Source: Paenibacillus sp. HB172176
GTDB lineage: Bacteria > Bacillota > Bacilli > Paenibacillales > Paenibacillaceae
Length of the DNA: 64,000 nt
Assembly (NCBI RefSeq): GCF_011947265.1
Contig: NZ_JAATHD010000026.1
Location: 22,172 to 86,171 of the forward strand
Reading direction: 5' to 3'
The position numbers were made by a program, and so were the translations under genes. The notes beneath the pieces were generated by a model. That model was given only the letters and a program-made list of their open reading frames with translations, was not told the origin of the DNA and made no database searches. This document shows, piece by piece, positions 35,106 through 42,819 of this stretch; the first letter of the stretch is position 1, and each line of letters opens with the position of its first letter.

Positions 35106-38100
35106 ATGATCCACTTTTTAACGCTTCCTATCACAATGACGCAAGTGCAGCGAATCTGCGGTTCGGATAACGCGCGTCGAGGGGCCGCATATCTGCACCA
35201 GGGCAGCGTTGTATTGGAGCCGCTTAGCGAAGAGCCCCTTCTCTTCAGGGCAAGGGTTCATACCGAGAATCAAACCTACGAGGTGCGCGTGCATTTGGGA
35301 CATAACGGCCGCGCGGAGGCGGAATGCTCCTGTCTGGCGTTCTATGCGGACGAGCTCTACTGCAAGCATACGGCTGCCGCGCTGCTGGCGAAGATGCAAT
35401 CGGATGAGCAGGCAGATAAGGCCAAGACTCCGACAACTTCTTCCCCAGGCAAAATATATCTTAGCAGTCTCTCCGACCGTGAGGTCGTCGACGATCTTCT
35501 TGGTTTATTCCGTCATGCGCCAAAAAGATCAGGCGGCACGGGCGTCGTTCGAGACCGCAGGGATATGCTCTCTGCGGAATTTACCTGCCAGCTCTTTCCC
35601 TTCGGGAACGGCCGACATTTGATTGGTGTTTCGCTGAAGACAGGGCTCGATCGTCTATGCATCGCGCATCATCTTCCTGATTTTCTGGATGCCGTTCAGC
35701 TTGGACAGGAATTTCCGTTCACGAAGACGTATGTCTATCAGCCTGATCGGCAGCGCTTCTCGGCAGAGGATTATGCCGTCATTCAGCGGCTGGCCGCGAT
35801 TCGCTCGGAGGATTTGCTGTATAAGGAGCCGGCTTCGGGCAAGAAGCCGACAACCCCAGGCAGGCTTGGGAACGAGCGCATGCTCATTATTCCCCCCCAT
35901 GCTTGGGAACAGCTGCTGCATGAGCTCCTTGCCGCTCGGACCGTCAAGGTTGACGCGTTTCATAGCCTGCGCATGAAGGCCGCCGACGCCGTTTCTTTTG
36001 GCAAGCCGGAGCTCGCGGGAAGCGGCGAGCTGCTTCCGCTGCATTTCTCTCTCGCATCGGCTGAGGACGGCGAAGGCTGCGAGTTGTCCGCGGGAGGCAT
36101 GCACGAGGTTATCGTGCTGGCTGACTACGGCATGGCGTTCCGAGCGGGGCGCTTCTATCGCATGAACAGTCCGGAGCTGCATCGGCTCGCCAAGCTGAAG
36201 GAGCTGCTATTGTCCCACGAGCGCGAATCCGGCGATGCGGGCCGTCTTGGCATCGCTCCCGAGCAGATTGAATCTTTTATGGAAAATGTCGTTCCCGGCT
36301 TAATGAGACTGGGGGATGTCCGCATCTCGGAGGAAGTGTCGAAGCGGATTATGTACCAGCCGCTGAAAGCGCGGCTCTATCTCGACCGCATCCGCGGCAA
36401 GCTGCTTGCAGGCCTGGAATTTCAGTACGGCGATATTATGATCAATCCGCTGGAAGGCACAGACAAGCCTCGAGGAACCGAGCGCATTCTGATGAGGGAC
36501 GGAGAGGGCGAACGGTATATTCTGTCGCTGATGGAGAGGGACAGCTACGCCAAGACGGAGGGCGGCTATATTATTGAAGGGGACGACGACGAATATGAAT
36601 TTCTTCGGGAAATCGTTCCTCAGCTCGAGGAGGTTCTGACGGTCTACGCGACATCGGCGGTGAAGCTGCGCATCGCGAACGACATCATCCCGCCTAAGGT
36701 GTCGATTAAGTGGGACGAGCGGACGGACTGGCTGGAGTTCAAATTCGAGCTGAACGGCATTCCCGAGAAGGAGATCAAGGCAGTCATTGCAGCTATTGAG
36801 GAGAAAAAGCCGTACTACAAGCTGGCAACAGGCGCGCTGATGCCGCTGGAGACGGATGCGTTCCAGGCTGTGCTTCGCGTGATGAACGGGATGGGGCTGC
36901 ACCAACTCGCCTTGCACGGCGATACGGTCAAGCTCCCGCTCGGCCGGGCTCTTGGCTTGCTGGATACGCCGCTGAAGCCGGGCATCATCAAGCTGGATCG
37001 TGGGCTGAAGGATTTGCTCGATGCCGTGCGCAATCCGGAGAGCATGGATTTCCCGATTCCCGCGAGGCTGCGTGGCGTACTCCGGGATTATCAACGACTA
37101 GGCTACCAGTGGCTGAAGACGATGGCGCATTACGGCTTCGGCGGCATTCTGGCCGATGAGATGGGACTGGGCAAAACGCTGCAAAGCATCGCCTTCCTGT
37201 TGTCCGTTCAACCGGCGATTCGCGAGCTTGGCATGCCCGCGCTGATTGTAGCCCCCGCCTCCCTGATGTACAACTGGAAGGGGGAGTTTGCCCGCTTTGC
37301 GCCCGAGCTAGAGGTTGTAATCGCCGATGGCAGCAAGGAAGAGCGCGAAGAACTGCTCGATTGGTCCCTGAAGGAATTAAGCGACGGCTCGCTCTTGCAG
37401 AGACTGCCCGATGTGATCATCACCTCGTATCCGCTGCTTCGCAGAGATGGAGAGCAATACGCGGCTCGGCAGTTCCACACGCTGATTCTGGACGAGGCGC
37501 AATATTTCAAAAATGCGGAGACGCAAACCGCCCGCGCGGTTCGTTCGCTTCGAGCAAAGCAGCGATTCGCTCTGACCGGCACTCCGATTGAGAACCGGCT
37601 GGAGGAGCTCTGGTCTATTTTCCGCGCTGTATTCCCAAATTTGCTACCAGACCGCAGGGAGTTCGCGGAGCTCACGAAAGAGACGATCGCGAAGCACATC
37701 AGGCCGTTCATGCTCCGCCGCTTGAAGTCGGATGTCGTGAAGGAGCTGCCGGAGAAAATCGAGACCGTGCACAGCTCCGAGCTTGTGCATGAGCAGAAGA
37801 AGCTGTATGCAGCTTATCTAGCCAAACTGCAGCAAGATACGCTGAAGCATCTGGACAAGGACGAGCTTGGAAGGTCGCGGATTAAAATTTTGGCCGGCAT
37901 TACGCGGCTCCGCCAGCTTTGTTGCCATCCAGGATTATTCGTTGAAGGCTACAAGGGCAGCTCGGGCAAATTCGAGCAGCTGATGGAACTGATTGAAGAG
38001 TGCCGCAGCTCGGGCAAGCGTATGCTGATCTTCTCGCAGTTCACGGAGATGCTGGGCCTTATTCGCCGCGAGCTTGGTTATCTGGGTATATCGCATTTCT

Positions 38101-38477
38101 ACCTTGACGGCAGCACGCCTTCCCAGGAGCGCGTTCGCATGTGCGATCGGTTCAATGACGGGGAGCACGATTTGTTCCTGCTGTCTCTGAAAGCCGGCGG
38201 AACCGGATTGAATTTGACGGGAGCCGACACCGTCGTGCTCTATGATCTGTGGTGGAACCCCGCTGTCGAGCAGCAAGCGGCCGACCGCGCGCATCGAATC
38301 GGGCAGCGGAAGGTCGTGCAGATCATTCGCTTAGTCGCGAAGGGTACGGTCGAGGAGAAGATGGTTGCGCTGCAGGAGCGCAAGAAGAATCTGATCGACG
38401 AGATGCTGGATTCGGGCAGCGGCGGCGCCGCAGCTTCGCTTACCGAGGAGGAGCTGCGCGAGATCCTGTCGCTGTAG
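35106..38477 (+). CDS. SWIM zinc finger SNF2-type helicase/ATPase
   Basis: This 1123-residue protein combines an N-terminal SWIM zinc finger (Cys74, Cys76, Cys86, His88 in CSCLAFYADELYCKH), a long SNF2-associated bacterial region (about 100-630), and a SNF2 ATPase. The Walker A is in ADEMGLGKTLQSIAFLL (about 682-698), the DExx box is LDEAQYFKN (about 795-803), and the second helicase lobe contains MLIFSQFTEMLGLI and ADRAHRIGQRK (about 1057). These are the HepA/RapA-like DNA translocases that remodel protein-DNA or RNA polymerase complexes. AAAGGAG is 6 nt before the ATG. Downstream, 57 bp past the amber stop, is an 11-copy palindromic repeat array in the same open frame. Confidence 0.93.
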   Translation: MIHFLTLPITMTQVQRICGSDNARRGAAYLHQGSVVLEPLSEEPLLFRARVHTENQTYEVRVHLGHNGRAEAECSCLAFYADELYCKHTAAALLAKMQSDEQADKAKTPTTSSPGKIYLSSLSDREVVDDLLGLFRHAPKRSGGTGVVRDRRDMLSAEFTCQLFPFGNGRHLIGVSLKTGLDRLCIAHHLPDFLDAVQLGQEFPFTKTYVYQPDRQRFSAEDYAVIQRLAAIRSEDLLYKEPASGKKPTTPGRLGNERMLIIPPHAWEQLLHELLAARTVKVDAFHSLRMKAADAVSFGKPELAGSGELLPLHFSLASAEDGEGCELSAGGMHEVIVLADYGMAFRAGRFYRMNSPELHRLAKLKELLLSHERESGDAGRLGIAPEQIESFMENVVPGLMRLGDVRISEEVSKRIMYQPLKARLYLDRIRGKLLAGLEFQYGDIMINPLEGTDKPRGTERILMRDGEGERYILSLMERDSYAKTEGGYIIEGDDDEYEFLREIVPQLEEVLTVYATSAVKLRIANDIIPPKVSIKWDERTDWLEFKFELNGIPEKEIKAVIAAIEEKKPYYKLATGALMPLETDAFQAVLRVMNGMGLHQLALHGDTVKLPLGRALGLLDTPLKPGIIKLDRGLKDLLDAVRNPESMDFPIPARLRGVLRDYQRLGYQWLKTMAHYGFGGILADEMGLGKTLQSIAFLLSVQPAIRELGMPALIVAPASLMYNWKGEFARFAPELEVVIADGSKEEREELLDWSLKELSDGSLLQRLPDVIITSYPLLRRDGEQYAARQFHTLILDEAQYFKNAETQTARAVRSLRAKQRFALTGTPIENRLEELWSIFRAVFPNLLPDRREFAELTKETIAKHIRPFMLRRLKSDVVKELPEKIETVHSSELVHEQKKLYAAYLAKLQQDTLKHLDKDELGRSRIKILAGITRLRQLCCHPGLFVEGYKGSSGKFEQLMELIEECRSSGKRMLIFSQFTEMLGLIRRELGYLGISHFYLDGSTPSQERVRMCDRFNDGEHDLFLLSLKAGGTGLNLTGADTVVLYDLWWNPAVEQQAADRAHRIGQRKVVQIIRLVAKGTVEEKMVALQERKKNLIDEMLDSGSGGAAASLTEEELREILSL

Positions 38478-38533
38478 TGGTTGCGGGCGGGGGCTGGAGA
38501 CTGGGGGGCCGCTCGGTCAGCTTCTGCGGTCTC

Positions 38534-39064
38534 CAAGTCGACTTTTTCGACTTGCTGCGCTCACTCGGCCGTTTCTGCGCTCCCCAAGTCGACTTTTTCG
38601 ACTTGCTGCGACCCCTCGGCCGCTTCTGCGCTCTCCAAGTCGATTTCTTCGACTTGCAGCTCTCGCTCGGCCGATTCTGCGCTCCCCAAGTCGATTTCTT
38701 CGACTTGCAGCGACCCTACGGCCACTTTCGCGCTCTCCAAGTCGACTTTTTCGACTTGCAGCACCCCCACGGCGGCTTTCGCACTCTCCAAGTCGATTTC
38801 TTCGACTTGCGGCTCTCACTCCGCCGCTTCCGCACGCCCCAAGTCGACTTTTTCGACTTGCAGCTCTCACTCGGCCGCTTCCGCACGCCCCAAGTCGACT
38901 TTTTCGACTTGCAGTCCTCACTCGGCCGCTTTCGCGCTCCCCAAGTCGACTTTTTCGACTTGCAGCGCCCACTTGGCCGCTTTCGCGCTCCCCAAGTCGA
39001 CTTTCCCGACTTACAGAGCCCCCTCGGCCGCTTTCGCACTCCCCAAGTCGATTTCTTCGACTTT
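38534..39064. repeat. Eleven-copy 51-bp tandem repeat, each with a hairpin
   Basis: Hairpin arms CAAGTCGA and TCGACTTG, with a 5-nt loop (CTTTT or TTTCT), occur at 38534, 38585, 38636, 38687, 38738, 38789, 38840, 38891, 38942, 38993 and 39044, exactly 51 bp apart with no indel. Copies 1-9 keep perfect 8-bp stems; copies 10 and 11 have decayed at the 3' arm. The 30-bp linkers (CTCGGCCGCTTTCGCGCTC type) vary by point changes. The unit is a multiple of three, so several frames stay open, including the helicase frame up to 39206. The loop change is synonymous in the plus frame QVDFFDL. I see no ribosome site for an independent gene. Confidence 0.93.
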
Positions 39065-39209
39065 CAGTCCTCTCTGTGCCGCTCCACGCTTCCCGTCCTA
39101 CTCCAGCATCGCTGTTCCATCCGCTCGCGTCAAACCTGCCTGTTGGCCAATGCACCAACTCCATGAGCATCTTCACTCATCTGTACGCATCTGCATTCAT
39201 CGCTGAAGC

Positions 39210-39923
39210 TTAAGGAATGAAAGCCTTATATCGCTCCGGCTTATAACCATCGAGCTCTGCCATCAGGGCTTGCAGAGCCTCGCCGCTTTCTCTGAGCTCA
39301 TCCATCTGCCTGTTGGCGACGACGGCTCCCCGCTTCAGAATAATGGCTCGATCGATGAGCTGCTCGATTTCATCAATGAGATGTGTCGTGATGAGCAGCG
39401 TCTCCCCGCCCTTCAAGCTTGCAATCATCAGCTTGAGAAAGTCCTTTCTGGCGAACATATCTTTGCCGAGAAACGGCTCATCCATCAGAATGAGCGTAGC
39501 TCCTTTCGAAAAGCCTGCGCAAATCTCCACCTTCGAGCGCTCTCCCTTCGACATGCGCCGAATGCGCGTGTACGGATCAAGCTCAAAGAAGTCAAGCAAC
39601 TGTTCGAAGCGAGCCCGGTCAAAGCGAGGAAAGTACTCGCCCAGAAAGGTGGCGAACTCGCTTGGGGTCATGAAAGAAAAGGAGCTTCCTTCCTCCGTGA
39701 TGAATGCGATATTCTCGTATTGATCCACAACTCGTCTGCCGCCCAATTTAATTTCGCCTTCCGCAAGCTCTCCGAGTCCCGCTATCGCCTTCAACATCGT
39801 CGTCTTGCCGCTGCCGTTCGCGCCGAGCACCCCGACGACCTCGCCTTCCTCGATAGTCAAGCGGTCGATCGAGAGTCCAACCTTTCTTCCGTAAAGCTTA
39901 TGCACGCCATTCAGCTCCAGCAT
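39210..39923 (-). CDS. ABC transporter ATP-binding protein (YtrB-like)
   Basis: This 237-residue ATPase is the last gene of a GntR-permease-unknown-ATPase operon. It has Walker A GANGSGKTT, signature RMSKGERSKVEICAGF (a variant of LSGGQ typical of the YtrB/EcsA-like group), Walker B TLILMDEPF and H-loop TTHLIDEI. ATG 39923 is 9 nt after GGAGGAGG; a TTG nine bases upstream overlaps that site. It should power the 255-residue membrane protein at 41419, and by analogy with YtrA operons the system could be involved in cell-envelope antibiotic response. Confidence 0.85.
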   Translation of the reverse strand: MLELNGVHKLYGRKVGLSIDRLTIEEGEVVGVLGANGSGKTTMLKAIAGLGELAEGEIKLGGRRVVDQYENIAFITEEGSSFSFMTPSEFATFLGEYFPRFDRARFEQLLDFFELDPYTRIRRMSKGERSKVEICAGFSKGATLILMDEPFLGKDMFARKDFLKLMIASLKGGETLLITTHLIDEIEQLIDRAIILKRGAVVANRQMDELRESGEALQALMAELDGYKPERYKAFIP

Positions 39924-40059
39924 GAGATTCAACCTCCTCCACCTGCGTCCTGCCTTTTTACAAGCTCATACTACTTACTTTAATCAACAGACCACCCTGT
40001 CTCGCTTAGCCCAAACGCACGCTCTTGTAATTGCTCTGGCACTCTTGTCTACTCGAAAT

Positions 40060-41400
40060 CTACTCTAACGAACTTGCGTCTGTCGCATCCCGAAAACGTA
40101 ATCCCTTCCACAAGCGATACATTGATAGACCTTTGTGCATGTTCATTTGATTCTGTCCCATAAAATAATCTTCAATAAAGTCTTCGTTCATATCCGTGGC
40201 CAGCTCACCTATATACATTTGCTTGCCCCCTTCATAAACTCGAATGGTCAGAGATCTCGCGGCTAAGCCTGAGGTTGGATGCCCCAAATCTCCCGCTTCC
40301 TCATCAATAACTTTCGACATGGCCAAATATAATTTCCCATTTCGATAGCTATACATGGTAAAGTCTCTATCGGACGAGAATCTGCCTTTAATACGCACAT
40401 CCTGCTTATTCAACAGCTCGACACCATCTGCAAGAGAGACGCTTGCTACAGCCTGCACCCACTCTTCTTGCGTGGATTCGCTAGTTCGGAAGGATAGGTT
40501 GATCATCTGCGAATCCATATCGACATCGGCGTGATATTGTTCATTGACTCCTCTTGCGATTGCAGATCCCGCTTCCGAATCCTTTGAGCCTCCACGCACA
40601 TATTCCCCAACAGCCGCCTCGCCCAGAAGCTCGCCGCTCTCACTGTCATAGCCCTGCACGATTACTTCCCCGTTCCTTGCCGCTATCAGCGCAAGCTTAT
40701 TCCCGACTGCCTCCAGCCCCAGTACTTCCAGTCCCGTTCCCTTGTAGCTGTTGTTCCCCTCAAGATCCAGGCTTGCCAGCAGCCTCGATTCCTCGTCCGG
40801 CCGCTCCTCATCCCCTCCGTTGAAAAAACCTAATGTTTCATAAATGCCGCTAGTCCCGCTGTAATCCAAGGTAACGAGCGGCGTAAAATAGGCTTTCCCG
40901 CCGATAACGGCTAGGCCGTAGTTTGGCGTATTGCTATACGTATTTCCGGCTGTGGAGCTGATATTCAGCTTTAACTTCGATGATCCGATCATTCTTTGCT
41001 GCAAGTCATACTTGCCAATGGAGATTCGGTTAAAGGAAAAAGGCTCATCAATCACGGAATAGATAAAATCTCTAGCCTGAATGCTGTCGATAGGAAAACC
41101 GCTGCTAATCAGTTTCCCCGGCAAATAATAGCTCCGTACAGGCTTCGCATCCTCGTAAATTTTCGTCCGGCTCGACAACTTGCCCCCGCTAATCTCGAAA
41201 GCCGTCTCATGAAAGCCGTCGCCAAGGATGCCTTCCAAGACCACATCCTGCAAAGCAGAGCGGTCGCCTTCCATATCGCGCAAGGAGATGCGAATGTCGT
41301 CCTTCGCGGCATGAATCGAGTGGGATAACAGCGCAATAATCGTCGCACCAAATATCGCAAATGGAATTATGGCATGCTTTCTCGCAAATCGAATGAACAT
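40060..41400 (-). CDS. Membrane-anchored extracellular protein of ABC operon
   Basis: This 446-residue protein of unknown function has one N-terminal hydrophobic helix (about 10-30, HAIIPFAIFGATIIALLSHS) and a large extracytoplasmic domain rich in beta-type sequence with many Ser, Gly and Asp. Segments such as GGKAYFTPLVTLDYSGTSG, GLEAVGNKLALIAARNGEV and YSYRNGKLYLAMSKVID suggest repeated beta-strands, as in a propeller. It lies between the permease and ATPase genes of an ABC operon (18 bp after the permease). Its ribosome site AAGGGGAG is well placed. It may be the extracellular sensor or accessory subunit of the transporter. Confidence 0.7.
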   Translation of the reverse strand: MFIRFARKHAIIPFAIFGATIIALLSHSIHAAKDDIRISLRDMEGDRSALQDVVLEGILGDGFHETAFEISGGKLSSRTKIYEDAKPVRSYYLPGKLISSGFPIDSIQARDFIYSVIDEPFSFNRISIGKYDLQQRMIGSSKLKLNISSTAGNTYSNTPNYGLAVIGGKAYFTPLVTLDYSGTSGIYETLGFFNGGDEERPDEESRLLASLDLEGNNSYKGTGLEVLGLEAVGNKLALIAARNGEVIVQGYDSESGELLGEAAVGEYVRGGSKDSEAGSAIARGVNEQYHADVDMDSQMINLSFRTSESTQEEWVQAVASVSLADGVELLNKQDVRIKGRFSSDRDFTMYSYRNGKLYLAMSKVIDEEAGDLGHPTSGLAARSLTIRVYEGGKQMYIGELATDMNEDFIEDYFMGQNQMNMHKGLSMYRLWKGLRFRDATDASSLE

Positions 41401-41418
41401 CGGTGAAACTCCCCTTCC

Positions 41419-42186
41419 TTACGCAATCGAGCCGCGTTTCATCAATCGAACGCCGTACCAGATAAAATAAGCTGAAATCGCGAGCAGTATAAAACTGCTC
41501 CGATACCAATCAAAGCCTGAATCGTACCAGCCGGGAATGGTCAACCGCTCTTTCACGACCCGCATCATGTAGAAGGCTGCAACGGCCAAAACCGCAAGCC
41601 CCCAATATTTCCTGCTGCGCTCACATAACACGCCATAATAGATTCCCGTCGTAATAAAGATGAACAGGCTTAGCGACGACATCAGCCCCTTCCAGGTCAG
41701 TGGAATAATGATTTGGAAGAAGGGGGAACGGACAACAGCCAGAAACCAGCCCTCATGCATAACCCCGACTCCATCGCTTAACGAAGCCGCCTTCGATGCC
41801 GCCAACTCGTAGCCGAGCCACATGCTAAGCCCCTCGCCTGCCCACAGAAGCAAGAAGCATAGCATGAAGGCCGCAAGCCTGCTGAAGTAGAGGCTCTCTC
41901 TTCGAACGGGAAGCGTGAGCAGCGTGTATACGCCTTTGTTGTTCCAATAGGCGGCATAGTGATGAAGCAAGAAAACGCCAATCATCGCTATCATGAACAC
42001 ACAGCTAAGCATCACGCTTCCTGACGATGCATATAGATTCTCAAAGCGTTCATACCTAGCCGCTCCCCGGCCTGTTTCTATCGAAATAAAGATAAGCGGC
42101 ATCAGCGCCGCGGCAAGGCTTACCGCAAGCGCTCCTCTTGACATTCTTCTAAATTCATCATTCATTAATTTGTAAAAGGCTCTCAT
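41419..42186 (-). CDS. ABC transporter membrane protein (ytr-type operon)
   Basis: This 255-residue protein has about six transmembrane helices, including LAVSLAAALMPLIFISIETG, VMLSCVFMIAMIGVFLLHHY and SFILLAISAYFIWYGVRLM. The N terminus MRAFYKLMNDEFRRM is typical of ABC-2/YtrC-like permeases. It follows the GntR regulator gene by ~120 bp and precedes the extracellular protein and ATPase genes on the same strand. AAGGAGGG precedes the ATG by 6 nt. It is the probable channel subunit; the cargo is unknown. Confidence 0.8.
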   Translation of the reverse strand: MRAFYKLMNDEFRRMSRGALAVSLAAALMPLIFISIETGRGAARYERFENLYASSGSVMLSCVFMIAMIGVFLLHHYAAYWNNKGVYTLLTLPVRRESLYFSRLAAFMLCFLLLWAGEGLSMWLGYELAASKAASLSDGVGVMHEGWFLAVVRSPFFQIIIPLTWKGLMSSLSLFIFITTGIYYGVLCERSRKYWGLAVLAVAAFYMMRVVKERLTIPGWYDSGFDWYRSSFILLAISAYFIWYGVRLMKRGSIA

Positions 42187-42305
42187 CCGCTTCCCTCCTT
42201 GTACTAGTGCATTAATACATAACAGTCATAGTCAATCCGCCGGACAACCGACTGCGCATCCGCATCAGTCCTCTCGTTCAAGTCCGTCAGCGCATTCAAG
42301 GCGAG

Positions 42306-42686
42306 TCATTCCCGTCTTTCCCAATGCTCGCTGATCAGATCCATAACCTTCTTGAATGACATATGCATATCCTTTGCCGAAGCAATAAAGTCGACGACGA
42401 GTCCGTGGGTCAATTCCTTCTCTATTCGGGCGACTGCGGCTTCGTCGAAGAAGATTACACTCCCTTGATTGCCGCTCGTATGCACGAAACCCTCGTCCTC
42501 CATTAGCTTGAATGCCTTCTGCACCGTATTCGGGTTCACGCCGAGCTGCGCGGCAATATCTCTACGGGACGGCAGTCGTTCTCCAGACGCCGCAATCCCC
42601 AGTACAATTTGTCGCTTCACGAAGTGCACGATCTGAATGTATACGGGCTCTTTGTTATTCAACATCAACTCATGGAAGCTAAGCAA
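42306..42686 (-). CDS. GntR family regulator (YtrA subfamily)
   Basis: This 126-residue repressor has a winged HTH (EPVYIQIVHFVKRQIVLGIA, then GERLPSRRDIAAQLGVNPNT) and a short C-terminal dimerisation helix pair, the small size of the YtrA group. TTG 42686 is favoured because GGTGAG lies 6 nt upstream; the frame stays open further up through the promoter region. It heads the ABC operon (permease, extracellular protein, ATPase). A perfect 18-bp palindrome 26 bp upstream is the likely autoregulatory operator, and the divergent LuxR gene may share it. Confidence 0.85.
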   Translation of the reverse strand: MLSFHELMLNNKEPVYIQIVHFVKRQIVLGIAASGERLPSRRDIAAQLGVNPNTVQKAFKLMEDEGFVHTSGNQGSVIFFDEAAVARIEKELTHGLVVDFIASAKDMHMSFKKVMDLISEHWERRE

Positions 42687-42711
42687 ATCATACTCACCGT
42701 CCTCATTCCAT

Positions 42712-42729
42712 GTATTATATATATAATAC
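42712..42729. promoter_or_regulatory. Perfect 18-bp palindrome, likely YtrA-family operator
   Basis: GTATTATATATATAATAC is a complete palindrome between the divergent GntR and LuxR genes. It overlaps the -10 region expected for the GntR operon (minus strand), so binding should block that promoter. It also lies about 50 bp upstream of the -10 TATAAT (42781-42786) of the LuxR gene. Confidence 0.65.
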
Positions 42730-42819
42730 GCGAGATTTGTAAAGAGCTCCTTTTGACTCCACATTTCGACATTTTTTTCGTATAATGAGAAGGACATGCA
42801 AGAAAGGAGCTGCTTGAAC

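Noticed and set aside
38534..39064. A CRISPR array.
   Set aside because: The hairpin units recur at a fixed 51 bp, but the 30-bp intervals are similar to each other, so they are not unique spacers. No cas genes are nearby.
38249..39176. Long open frames on both strands through the 51-bp array.
   Set aside because: The repeat unit is a multiple of three with no stops, so all such frames stay open. None has a ribosome site, and one begins inside the helicase gene.
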